This document shows, piece after piece, positions 9,615 through 22,895 of a DNA stretch of 64,000 nucleotides. Both the position numbers and the translations under genes were made by a program. The first letter of the stretch is position 1. The number at the start of each line of letters is the position of its first letter. This DNA comes from Tetrahymena thermophila SB210 (taxonomy: Eukaryota > Ciliophora > Oligohymenophorea > Hymenostomatida > Tetrahymenidae): positions 930,001-994,000 of the forward strand of contig NW_002476512.1 in assembly GCF_000189635.1 (NCBI RefSeq), given 5' to 3'. The notes beneath the pieces were generated by a model, which saw nothing but the letters and a program-made list of their open reading frames with translations, ran no database searches and was not told the DNA's origin.

Positions 9615-12600
9615 ATGAAAAATAAATTTCTAAATCCATCAAACTTAATTATCATATTTTTAGGACTAGTTTAAGCAGGTAATGTATTTATTTCCTAGTA
9701 ATAATCCTTTTAAATAAAATATTATTTTATTTTATGTAGCTGAAAAACTTGTATTAACAGAGTTAACTGGTGTGTATACAAGCTAATAAATTTAATGGAA
9801 TGCAAATACTGTTTTTTTATGTGGTGCAACAGATTTTACTGAATTTGCTAATAGCACTGCATTAGGATGGCTAGGAACAGCAAGTAATAGTACCTAAAGA
9901 ACTTTTACTAATTTACCTCCCCATTGGAGTATATCAATAAGATTCGAACTCATTCTTTATCAATCTTTAGATCCCGACGATTCTATTTAAGTTACTTTAA
10001 ATGGGTAAACTGATTCATATAGAAAAGATAAGTATTGGCTTGGATATTATTTTTGCTATCCAAATAATTATTATTATGATGAAATTGTTCTTTACTATAA
10101 AAATATAACAACTCACACTAGTTCTTCTCTAACTGTTCTCGTTTGGGGAATTACAAATGAGTCAATATACAATGAAGGTTTTGGACTCAAGAATTTTTAC
10201 TTATCAGTAGATACTTGTCATGATTCTTGTCTAAGTTGTAAAGGACCAGGAGCAGATCAATGTCTAACATGTCCACCTAATTCTACTTAAGATGGAAATA
10301 CGTGTACATGTAAAAGCGGCACTTATTCTTAAAATAACTAATGTGTAAGCATTTGCCCTGACGGATATATTTAAGACTCAACTGGAACTCTTTGCATTCA
10401 GAGTCTTTGTTACAGTCTTGTATGCTAAACTTGCTAAAAAGGCATGTGTATTCTTTGCCAATCTGGTTATTATTAATTGAATGGATAATGTGTCTAAAGT
10501 TGTCCATCATATACTACTGTTAGTGGATAAAAATGTGTTGACATAATTAATTAGACAAGCCGTAAATATAATTAATTATTAACTAATTAAACAAGTTTAT
10601 TTAATAATTTTAAATAGATGGTTAGTATTTATTTAAAGCTTTGTTTAGTACATATTTTGGAGAAGGTGAAATTTCAGGAACAGGATTATCATTTTTAGGA
10701 TTTCAGGGTTATTTAACTAATCCAAGTAGAGCTATGACAACTATTTGTGCTGGAAAAAGCCTTTTAGGTGGAGCTTATTTGAGTTCTATTAATTCTTCAA
10801 TAAATAAATCATTTAATAGACTGTAAATTTAATTAGAATTTAAGAGGAAAATGAATTTGAAAAATATTGAAATTTTTTTATTAAATAAGCGCTCCTCATT
10901 GGAGTGTATTGGTAGGTTACACACTATACAAAATTGATAATTGGAACAACGAATCTGTTTAAATGATAATAGATGGTGATATAAAAGTCACTACTACTCG
11001 TAACACAACTACAAGTAATGGATTAAGTAATATTTGTGGTAGGGTTTCTTTCAACGACGAAATTATATATGTTTCTCAAAATTTTACGCATTCAAGCTAA
11101 AATCTTAATTTAAAAATAAATTCTACATTATCTTAAACAGCCTTTGAATAATCTTATGGCATCAGAGAATTATTTATTTTAGTTGATTATGTAAATTAAA
11201 TTGTTAAATTATTTTAATACATTAAAAATTTTCAATCTTTTCATTAAAAGTGTCCTCCTAATTGCGGTGCTTGTAATGCCAATGGTTGCACAAAATGTTC
11301 AGATGATTTATTTGTATACAATTTCTAGTGCGTAACTGAATGTCCTAGTAATTATGCCCCTGATACAAGTAATATATGTTAACCTTGTGATGCATCATGT
11401 CTCACGTGCTCACTTCCATGTAAAAAAAATATTATTTTTATTTATAAAAGTTACTTAAAATAGTAATATATATTGAAGAAGAAGAGAATAATTTAGATTA
11501 AAATTTATTGTCATTCTAATTTTAAATATAATTAGAGAGTACTACTTCTTGTCAAACTTGCAAACCTAACACATATCTTAATCCAGATAATTCATGTTAA
11601 AATACATGTGTAGACAATTATTGGCCTGATAGTACCAAATAAATTTGTTAGACTTGCAGTCCTACTTGCTATAATTGTAAAAGTCCAGGTAAACTATATA
11701 AAAATTTAACAATTTCGTTATTTATTAAATAATTAAAAGTTTATAATATTGAAAAAATATCAAATAAATTCGTGAAAAATTTATTATTTAAAATTAGGAG
11801 ATTCAAAATCTTGCTTAAGTTGTAGTGGAGATTTATATTTGAATAATAATTAATGCCTTTCTACTTGTCCTCCTGGATAGTACCCTTTTAAATGTAAAAT
11901 TATTTTTTTAAAGCCAAAAATAAATAAATTTTAAATTTATTATTAAATTTAGAAACCAACAATAATATTTGTCAATCATGTGATAAAAATTGCAAAACTT
12001 GCAACGGATAAAATAGCAACAACTGTTTAAGCTGTTAAGCTCCTTTATTTTATTAAGCTAGCTCATCAACTTGTGAGTCTAGTTGTAATGCTAATTAATA
12101 TAAGAATGATACTAACTAGTCTTGTTCTCCTTGTCCTTCTAATTGTGCTACTTGCTCAGGACCCAACAATAATAATTGTTTATCATGTTCTGGAAATTTA
12201 TTTTTTTATTAAAACTAATGTATTCCTAACTGTCCTGATGGTTTCTTTAACGATAATACTAATAATACATGCTCTCCATGTGATAGTACTTGTTTTACTT
12301 GTAATGGCAGTAAGTAAAATAATTGTCTCTCCTGCTAAAATAAAAGATATTTTAATCCTCTTTCTAACTAATGTGTTTACACTTGTAATTCAAATTAATA
12401 TCCAGATCAAACTTCTAATTAATGTAAATCTTGTGATACTTCATGTTTGACATGCAATGGCCCCACATCGTAATTTTGCACCAGTTGCATAAATGGTAAA
12501 ATTCCTTTTTGTAATAATACCTAAAATGCTATTTTTCAATACTTAAATTAAAAAAGGTCTTTTCTTAGAAAATAATTAATGTGTTTAAAAATGCAGTCAA

Positions 12601-14140
12601 AATTATTATGTTTAACCTAATACTAATATTTGTTAGTAATGCCATAATTCATGCTTAACATGTAGTGGTCCTTCCTCTAAAGAAGTAATTAAATCAAATA
12701 GTCAATCATTTAAAAAATAATTTTTTATTTTTCAATTAAAAGTGTACTTCATGTGTATCCAGTTTAATATTCATCAACTCTTAGTGCTACTCAGAATGTC
12801 CTAATGGATATTATACTTTATAAGGTTAATAAAAGAAAGAATGTATATTATGTAATTACAAATGTAATTTAGGATGCAGTGGAGAACTAGCTGAAGATTG
12901 TGACTCTATTAAATACTAATATTAAATTATATTTTACATTTTGGCTGGAAAATGCTTTATTTGGCTTATTTCTTCTATTTCAGGATTTATTTTGGATAAA
13001 AAGTAGTCTAAAGTATAAGTTGAACCTCCTAGGACTTCTGTTTTTGTAGGCGATAAATAGGATATATAAATTAATAATTTTAACTCTCCTTAAGTTGAGA
13101 ATGATATTTAAAATCTATAACAAAATGGTATAGAAGAGAAATTATCAAGTAAATCTAAGCCAGAATCTGCCTCTTCATAAAATTAATAAGATATTATTAA
13201 TGTAGAAAAGCAAGCACATTAAGTTTAAATTAAACTTGATTCAGATAAATTAAAAAATATAGGCAATAGGAGGCCAAGACAAAAATTTCACAAGGACCCT
13301 TTTTATGATAAGTAGATATAATAATTTGAGTTTTAATTGCCATCAAGTGCCTTTACTGTGAATGGTGGCTAAAATGTTAAGGGTTAAAATGAATAAGCAC
13401 AAAGTATATCTACTATTCCAAATATATAAAAATCAGGCTGTTAAATTTAGGAAAATTAAGAAATAAAACCTTATGTTTAAAAATATAAAACTGCTTAGCT
13501 ATTAAAATTTGCTTTAGTAATAAAAATTTTTAAAAAAAATTAAGTTATATTAATATTATTGTCTAAAATATAGTTAGGTAATGAGTGGGTTTCTCTATTC
13601 TACTTTTACGATTCAAATTTAAATAGATTTACAAGGGCAACTTTAATATTAGTGAAGTACTTAGCTTTTTTTTTATCGGCAGAGCTTTTATGCTAAGTAA
13701 ATAATTTATTTATTTTATCACTAGTTATTAAATTTAAATTAAAATAGAAAGCAATATATTTGATAGCAATTTCCTTCATCTTTGGATGGACTATGAAGTA
13801 GTTTTTTACCTTATTTCATCGCTCGATAACTAAAATGTCATCAAAATGTGTATAATTAGCTACTTTTTTTTTGATCACTTTAATAGCAGCACATATTACT
13901 TTATGGTTTATTCCTCAACTAAAAAGCCTTTAAATGTTAAAAGATATCAGATGGAGCTTACTTTATGTGATTGTTTTTGTAGCTGATTTGATTATATTTT
14001 AACAGATATTTAGTTTATTCTAATTAATTTTGACAGTAAAATATTTAAATTAGTAATTTAATAAAGTGAAGATATCAAAAATTTAATTTTTGCTGGCAAA
14101 CAAATATTTTATATAAAAAATCTCCTAAATTAGAGATTGA
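9615..14140 (+). CDS. gene 2: cysteine-rich multi-pass surface protein
   Basis: Twelve exons: 9615-9678, 9740-10561, 10618-10822, 10890-11190, 11251-11419, 11536-11688, 11798-11893, 11953-12495, 12557-12684, 12743-13516, 13574-13696, 13748-14140; 1256 codons plus TGA. Residues 1-21 are a signal peptide. Domain 1 spans about 22-175 and contains PPHWSISIRF. A cysteine block follows to 295, then domain 2 (about 296-464, APHWSVLVGYTL). Furin-like modules run to about 887. The first hydrophobic segment is about 888-912. The cytoplasmic loop is Gln/Ser-rich and includes GNRRPRQKFHK..FYDK. Four further hydrophobic segments lie between about 1105 and 1230. The N-terminal half is closest to gene 1. 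The likely role is a surface receptor or adhesion protein; the ligand cannot be read from the sequence. Confidence 0.9.
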
Positions 14141-16432
14141 TTATGTATTAAATGTATATATTATATATTTGATTATTTTTATTAAATTAATTTTATAATA
14201 ATTATATTTTAAGTTATTATGTTTTTATTTATTTGAATATTCATCAATTCTTATTAAATAAAATCTTATTATTTCAGGAGTTAAAATTTCTGAATCTTCA
14301 AAAAAAATGGCATTATTTATACATAAATAATTTAATAGTAATATAAAAATAATTAATTATTAAGATTGTAGTAAATTTTGAAAACAGTTAGGAGATTTAT
14401 CTCAAAATCTAAATTATATTTTTAATACACATTTAATAAAATTAAATAAATAATATATTATGTGATAACAATTTATACCATTTCTTTTTAAACATATTTT
14501 TTTATTATCCTTATTTAGCTTTACTTTGATTTATGTAAGCAAGCATTGCAATCAAAGGACGAATAACTAAATTTTTTAGATAATTAATAAAAAAAATTTA
14601 AGATTTTGAAAGCTAAAAAATATCTCTTAGTGACGCTACTCTTATTTGATAAATCAAATATTTAATCTAAGAAATTGTAAGTTAAAATCAACAATATCTT
14701 GTTTGAAAAATGTAAGGATTTCCTTTTTTTAAATTTTTAGGGTAGATTATCACACAAATTTACAAAAATACTAATAAATAGTTGAAAATCTATAATAAAA
14801 TTAGATTTAGTAAAATTTTTAAGTACTTAGTTAACAAATATTTTATATTAAAATTAAGATATATTAATATACACATACATATGTTTTTATTTATTTCATT
14901 CTATTAATATATAATAAGATAAGGATACTATCCCAGACTCATTTTGATCAATTTTTAAAAATACTTACCTTCAAGTTAATTAATTCCAAATTCAGAAAAA
15001 AAATTAAGAATAATTATTTGATTTAAAACTCACAATAGATAATATCTATTATGATTTTTATTAAAAATAAATAGTATTTAATATATTTGTGGGATGAAAA
15101 TTTTTTAATAAAAAAATTGAGAAATAAAATATCATTACTAATTTAATAAATTTAAGTTACTCAAAGTATGAAAAAATACACAAATAATCTGATGTACTAA
15201 TAGATTATTTTTAAAAAAAGATTTATAAAATATATGCTTGAATGATACAAGCAAAATTTAATAGCATATAAAATAATACACAGAGAGAGAAGAAAAAAAG
15301 TTTTAAAGAAAGATAAAAAAGCTATGAATAAAAATTCTAAATTTGTTTGCTCAAATTCAAGCCTATAATATAAGCGAAGAGCATTTTGTAAAATTTTATG
15401 ATAAATTTTAAATTTAAGAAAAAAATAATTTTTGAATATTTTGTCTTTTATTTTATTTATTTTACTTATTCATTTTCAAACAGAAGAAATACATTTATTT
15501 TAAAAGTAAAGTAATGAAGCAATTTCATTTTTAAGAAATTAATCATAAGTAATTATTTTCTTTTATCTTTTTAAATTAATGAATCTATCTATACATTTAG
15601 ATATCTGTAAAAAGTATATAAATCAACATCCATTTATTTATTCCAGTAAATTAGATTGCTAATCACTAGAAAGTAAAAATTTTTTTTCAGAAAAACAAAT
15701 AGAGTAATATATGTAATTGATATTTTAATTTACTTGATAGAAAATTTTAGTTACTAAGATACGATATTTAAAAATGAACTGATATATTGTTTATCACCAT
15801 ACAAATATTTAACGCAATAAGAAATATAAATTAAAATAGTAACTTTATAATTAATAAAATAGAATTTCTTTATTTGAGTTTTTAGCATTTTTATAACTAA
15901 ATTTACTTCAGATTTTCAGTCTAAGATTGTATGGTAAATTTAAATTATTTTGCTTATGATTAAAGAGTAATAATAAATTATTTTGAGGGGAAAATATAAA
16001 AAAAACAAAAAGATAGAACTTAATTAAAAAAATTATCTATTTATTATTCTTTATTGATTGATTTTTTTAAATTATGTTTGTTTAAATTTATTTTTAGTTA
16101 ATAAATAGTAAAGAAAAATTATTTTTAATCAATTTAACAATATCACTTTTTAATCTTCATATCTTAATAGCAAAGGCTAGAATTAACTATTAAATTATTT
16201 ATTAATGAAAATTAAATACTCTAACCATACCGATTAATTTTACCACTTATTTAACTTAAAGCTTTTTATTCATCAAATTGTAATATCACCTTATTAAATA
16301 TTAATTTTTTCTGTATCAAATAATTAATATTCAAATATATAAATATTATTTGATTAATTGGAATAATATTAACAAAAACTAGAAAACATCTTTTGATTAA
16401 ATTTCCTAAAGTTTATTTTTCAATATCAGTAT
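14141..16432. other. intergenic, nothing recognised
   Basis: About 2.3 kb of very AT-rich DNA between genes 2 and 3. I found no family exon, no inverted-repeat element and no RNA gene on either strand. It presumably contains the terminator of gene 2 and the promoter of gene 3. Confidence 0.5.
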
Positions 16433-19400
16433 ATGGCAATAAAATATACTTTGCTCCTGTAAATTATTACATTAATACGCATAACTTATGGAGGTATAGT
16501 TTTTTTTCTCACTAATTTTATTAATTTATTCAAATAACAAAACAATGTATGATAAATCGATAGCTGAGAAACTTGTGTTATCAGAATTAACTTCCACCTT
16601 CTCAAGTCCTAGTGTTTAATGGTCTTAAACTACTGTCACTTAATGCCAAACAGCAGATTTTACAGAATTTTCAAACCAAAGCGTTATGGGATTTTTTGGT
16701 TTAGGTGCGACTACTTCTACTAGAACATTTACAAATATTCCTCCTCACTGGAGTATATCAATCAGATTTGATTTAATACTTTACCAATCTTTAGACATTA
16801 ATGAAGATTATATCTATGTGAAGATTAATGGAAACACAGATACTTATGTTAAACAAAATCCTGCTGGAGGTTATTATACATGCATTACTACAAACTAATA
16901 TAAAGATGAATTAGTCCTCTACTATTATAATATTACGCATTCAAGTTCTTCCTTAGCTGTGACAATATAATCTCTAACAAATGAGCCAATATCAAATGAA
17001 GGCTATGGTTTTAAGAATGTTTATCTGTATGTAGATACTTGTCATGATACTTGCTTGACTTGCAGTGGACCTACTGCTTCATAGTGTCTATCTTGTCCTC
17101 AATATTCTACATAAACCGGAAATACATGTACATGCAATTCTGGCTACTATGCCTTAAGCAATTCGTGCATTTTAAGTTGCTAAGCAGGATATGTTAAAGA
17201 TTCTACAGGTAAACTCTGTGTTTAAGATTTTTGTAATAGTTCTACTTGCAATAATTGTTCAAGTGGTTTATGTACTTCTTGCAAATCAGGATTTTACTTA
17301 TTAAATGGAAATTGTGTATCAAGTTGCCCATCATACTCTACATTAAGTGGATAGTAATGCATAGATAAAATGTCTTCAACTAGCTGTATTTTCTATATTT
17401 TTATATTATATTTTTATTTAACAATCAAATTTTTAAGATGGAAGCTATTTGCTATAAGCAATGTTTAATACTTACTTTGGAGAGGGTGAAGTTATTGGGG
17501 CTGGTCTAAAATTTACAGGATTTCTAGGGTATAATTCATAAGCTAGTAGAGCATTGACTACAGTTTGTAATGGTAAAACATTACTAGGTGGAGCATATCT
17601 AAGTTCAAAGAATGCTTAAATTTCTAGATAATTTACTGGATTGTAAACTTCTTATACTTTAATAGATATAAATATAATAATCAATATATAAATAAATTTA
17701 ACTTTTTAGATAACCTCACTGGTCTATAGTTATTGGATATACTTTATATAAAATTGATGCATGGAATAATGAAAATGTTTAATTAACTGTAGATGGTTAG
17801 GTATTAGTTACAACAACACAAAACATAAATGATGGGGGATCAAATATATGTGGGAGAGTAGTATACAATGATTAAATTAATTAAATTTCTAAAAATTTTA
17901 CTCATACAAGCACTTCACTTAGCTTACAATTTACAACTAGTTTAAATAGCGACCCGTTTGTTGAATCCTATGGTATTAGAGAGTTATATATTCTAGTTGA
18001 TTACGTAAATATTTATTATATATCAATCGACTAAAAAACCTTTATTTATTTTGTTATTATTTTTAAATATAGTGCACTTCTAATTGTTTAACTTGTGATG
18101 CTAAAGGATGCAGCAAATGCTCATCTACCTATTTTCTCTACAATTATTAGTGTGTTCTTGTATGTCCAGATGGTTTTGCTTCAGATTCAAATAAAACTTG
18201 CTAACCATGTGATTCAACCTGCTTAACTTGCTCAACTCCATGTAAATAATTAAAATAAAAAAAGGAATTAAATAAATAATAACTATTTAAGAAACAGATT
18301 ATTTATTGTTTTATTATTTATTTAATTATTATATTTATTTCAAAAAGAAAGCAATACCTCTTGTGTAACTTGTAAGCCTAATACATATTTAAATCCAGAT
18401 AAATCATGTAAAATCAACTGTCCTTCCTAATATTGGGGTGATAATACATGGAAGTGCTAATAATGTAACTCTCCATGTTATAATTGCAAAAGTCCTGGTA
18501 TTAATTTTTTTCAGAAGTTTAATGATAAAAATAAATAAAAAATATTATTTTTTTCAAAGACTAAATATATATTTAATTGATAAATAGGAGATTCTAATTC
18601 ATGTACTAGCTGCTCTGGTACTTTGTACTTATCATCAAATTAGTGCATAAACACATGCCCTTCTAATACATACAAACAAACATGTAAAAATAATAATTAT
18701 TATTTTTTATTAATATTAAGAATATTTATCAATTAGAAACTAACAATAATATTTGTTAACCATGTGATAGCTCTTGCAAAACATGTGATGGACCTAACAA
18801 TAATAATTGTTTGAGCTGTTTAGCTCCTGGTTTATTTTACTAATAACAATCTAAAACTTGTGTATCCAACTGTGATCCAAATTAATATAAGAATATTTAG
18901 GATCCAAACAATTAAACTTGCTCTGCTTGTGATTCATCATGTGCAACTTGTTCAGGTCCTAATAATAATAATTGCCTTACATGTACTGGAAGTTTATACT
19001 TATATTAAAATAAATGTATTCCTAACTGTCCTGTAAAGTATTATAATAACATTCAGAACAATTAGTGTACTTAATGTGACTCTACTTGCTACACTTGCAG
19101 TGGAGCAGCTCCTAATAACTGTAAATCTTGCTAGTTACCATTATATTTTGATTCTGGGTCAAATCAGTGCGTTCAGTAATGTAGTTCAAATTAATATCCT
19201 GATTCAGTCTCAATTTCATGCTAATCATGTGATCCTTCATGTTTGACATGTGATGGTCCTACTGATTCAAACTGCAAAAGTTGCAAACAAGGTTTATACA
19301 ATTATAAAATATAAAAAACTTTAAAATTGATGTTTATTTTATTAAAAAGGATTATTTTTGTAAAATAATTAATGTAAATCCAAATGTGATGATTCTAATT

Positions 19401-21054
19401 ATGTTGTGCCTCAAACTAATATTTGCTAAAAATGTGACTCTACATGCTTAACCTGTTCTGGACCTTCATAATCTGAAGTAATTAATTATTGAAGAGTCAT
19501 AATTTAATTAATTAATATTATTTTATATAAAAAGTGTCTTTCTTGTTCATCTTAATTAATCTTTTTAAATAATTCCTGCCTTTCAGAATGTCCTAATAAC
19601 TACTTTACTGATTAGTAGTAATAGACCAAAGAATGTAAAGAATGTCATAAATATTGTAAAATGGGATGTAAAGGTCCTTTAGAGGAGGATTGTGATTCAA
19701 TCAAATATTAATATCAAATCATATTTTACATACTAACTGGTAAATGCTTTATTTGGATTGCTTCTTCGCTTTCTGGTTATTTCTATGATAAAAAATAATC
19801 CAAAATATTTACAGATACTAACTTCCCTCCTCTTTCTGTTAATAGTGATAAGATTTCTAATTTATTTGCAAGATAGAGCGAAAACTAATTTTTGTAAGAA
19901 AATAATAATAAAAATGAAGAAAAATAGTAAATATAAACTGCAACAGAGGCGCCCTCACAATAAAATGATAAAGATCTAATAGCGCAACAGCTGCAAACTT
20001 TGCAATTTTAAATGAAAATTGAATTAGATAAAATGAAAAGAGTCGGAAACAGAAGACCTAGATAAAAATTTTACAAATAACCTTTTTATGATAAATCATC
20101 TCAAATTTTTGAGTGCTAATTACCTCATATGAACGCAAATTAACCCACTCTTACTAAGAGCCTTAACTAGTTTGTGCCCACTTAGACAAATCTTATTGAT
20201 CCATCTTATTTATCTAATTAAAAAGAGTTGAATAAAAGAGGAGTTTAGGTTATATTACCTTACATTTATAAGTATCAAGCAAATCAAATATTTAAGTTTA
20301 CCTTAGTAATAACTTTCTTTAAAAAAATTGAGAATGGGAAATATATTTTTATTGAATTAAATTTTTAATAAGTATTAACAGTACAAAATAAAATATTATT
20401 CATTCTAACAGAGAATTAAATTTAAAAATGAATCCCTTCTTAGTTTAGTTTAAAAAATAAATTTTAATTAATTTTTTATTTAATATTTAGTTAGGAAATG
20501 AATGGGTATCTTTATTTTATTTTTATGATACAGAAACAACTAGGTTTATAAGAGCAACTCTAATATTTTTAAAATACTAAGCATTTTTCTTATCAACTGA
20601 ATTTGTTTATGAAGTAAACTTATTACTTTATTTGATATAAAATATTTAACAAATTAAATAAATTAATATTTAGAGCTTTTAGTATTTGCTAATTTTAGCT
20701 TTGTTATTCAGTATAACAGTTAAATAAGCTTTTAAGATTATACATTTAGTATTGGTGAGAAAATCTTTTAAATTAATAGCAGCCTTTGTGTTCTTTTTCA
20801 TCGCAATTTTGGGCATACATGCGTATTTTTGGTTTGTACCTTAACTAGAATCTTTAAAGTTTTTAAAAGATAAAACTTGGAGTATTTACTATGGAATACT
20901 CTTTGGAGCTGATTTCATTATATTTTAATAATTATTCAGCTTCATTGAGTATATCTTTACTATTAAGTATTTAAATGCATTATATAATGAAAATAAACTT
21001 GCTAACATGTACAAATACTTAGCTAACGAATATTTTATATAAAAAATAAGATGA
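16433..21054 (+). CDS. gene 3: cysteine-rich multi-pass surface protein
   Basis: Twelve exons: 16433-16493, 16564-17385, 17438-17642, 17710-18004, 18073-18241, 18348-18497, 18588-18683, 18737-19291, 19350-19477, 19535-20305, 20491-20613, 20674-21054; 1251 codons plus TGA. The signal peptide starts MAIKYTLLLQIITLIRITYG, the style shared with genes 4 and 9 (KYT[S/L]L core). Domain 1 has ATTSTRTFTNIPPHWSISIR; domain 2 has a GESEI-like GEGEVIGAGL segment and QPHWSIVIGYTL. One full cysteine block (exon 8) is followed by GLFLQNNQC (exon 9). The loop after the first membrane segment carries MKRVGNRRPRQKFYK..FYDK. The last exon is 381 nt, as in genes 4-6, against 393 nt in genes 1-2. Together with gene 4 and gene 9 it defines a second subfamily. 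Confidence 0.9.
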
Positions 21055-21183
21055 TTTAATAAAAGTAAGATATATATTTATATGTCTTTGTTTATATCAA
21101 GCTAAATCATTGTTCAAAAATATTTTTTATATTAATAAATTGATTGATTCTTTTTTTTAATTATTTCTTAATTTTAAAATAAT

Positions 21184-21310
21184 ACTGTAAATGCTCATTA
21201 ATTAAGGCATTTTTTTCTTAAATTTTTTATTTTTTTGATTATGGTGTGGCACTTTTTTTTGGGCTAAAAAGATACTTAGGGAATGCCTTAATTAATGAGC
21301 ATTTACAGTA
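21184..21310. mobile_element. small TIR element (MITE-like), intact ends
   Basis: The arms at 21182-21210 and 21283-21311 are perfect reverse complements over 29 bp. With TA taken as the duplicated target, the element runs from TACTGTAAATGCTC to GAGCATTTACAGTA and is about 127 bp long with no coding capacity. Related, more decayed copies lie at 62118-62200 and inside one intron of genes 5-8; all share the outer TAC[T/C/A]GTA word and an inner TAATTAA core. The perfect arms suggest this copy is the youngest in the window. A TA target fits Tc1/mariner-type non-autonomous elements and also ciliate internal eliminated sequences. Confidence 0.75.
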
Positions 21311-22895
21311 TATCAAAGAATAAAAATATTTTTACTTTATTAAACATTCATATTATTTAAACGTTTGTTTTTTAGTTAAAAATCTATTTATTAAAACTAT
21401 TTTATTTATTTTCCTTTTTATCTTTTAAGAGCTCATTCAGAAAAATGTAATATTCAGAATTTTTGTTTTTTATACTGTTTTTATCTAAAACAAACAAATA
21501 TATGTTAAGAAATACCAGAGATTCTCTACAGAAATCATCCATTTATTTCATATTACAATCATTTAAATATTTTAAATTCCATACCAATAACCCTAAGTCT
21601 TTCAGCACAAATTATCTGTAAAATTAGAATCAGCTATTAATATAAAATTTAATTAAATTATTTCTAAAAATAAATACTTGTTTCTAAACACATTTAATGA
21701 CTCTCTTATACACTATAACAGTAAGTTTTAACATGATTATGTAATTATTTTATTTTGGATAGTTTTATCAGGGGAACAAATATAACTCTACCATGAAATC
21801 TAAGTATGGGCAATATTATGATTCGTTCAATTCCAGTTGCTGAGATAAATTTTGTCCTCAGTTTCTGTTAGGATTTCTTACTCTTCTCAATCTACGTCTA
21901 GAGCATTTTTTTTTTGTCAAATTTTTTTAATTATTTATACATCCCTAATATAATGGAAGTAAACTTCCTAAAATAAAATGATAAGTTATTAAAATATATA
22001 TTTGTAATCATATGTACATATTTATTTTAGTAACTTTTTATAAAATAGATTTTAAAACTTATAAAAGCATTTTCAGAAATATTAATAACTAAAATCTTTT
22101 GTTTTGTATTCCAAAAAAAGTCTTTTTTTAAAAAATAAAAACATATTGAGTAAAAACTTTTCTTCATTAGCTTTTTTAATTTAGATTACTTAAATCAAAT
22201 AAGATACTAAAATGATTTGATTCTACTGATAAATTTTTTGCAAAAGATTTATTAATATATGATTATTGAATAAATATTTTATCAACATCAGATGAAATAT
22301 TATTTTAAGCAGATTGTGATTGGTTAATACTAAAATTGTTACATTGAACTGAATCTATATCTCATAAAGATATAGATTGTTTAAGGATTTTTAAAAAAAT
22401 ATTAACCATTATTATTTTTAAATTTCAAACCATTATCCTATCTAGGTATTTTACACAACTTAATTTTGATTTTTCAAAATAACAAACAATTATTTATGAA
22501 ATATGACAAAATGTATAAATTCCCTAAATTTAAATTTGGTTTTAAAATCAGAACTAATAGTTAAATTTAAAATTAATGAAGTATTTTTGTTTAGAATAAT
22601 TCAAATATTTAGTTTTTGTAATATTTTTACTTATCTTCCTTTGATTTTTTAGTATAATTTGATTTAAGTAAGATAATGTTAGACGTATGCTCTAATGTAA
22701 ATAAATAATCATTCATTAATTTACCCCAGTAAAAATAGTTAATCAAAATCACTAAAATTAATTGAATTTTTATATTTATAATAAAATTATTGCTTATACC
22801 ATTTTAGATATGTATATATGTATGTACAAATAAAATTAACTTTATTTAATAAATTGTTTTACTTTAATATTTTTATTCTTTTTATAAAAGAATTC
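21311..22895. other. intergenic, nothing recognised
   Basis: AT-rich DNA between the TIR element and the segment shared with gene 4. I see no signal peptide exon or N-terminal domain exons here, although the truncated pseudogene that follows would need them. Confidence 0.5.

Noticed and set aside
14141..16432. tRNA or other RNA genes in the large intergenic gaps
   Set aside because: I found no tRNA-like arm pairs or box A/box B arrangement; a dedicated covariance-model scan would be needed to exclude small RNAs.
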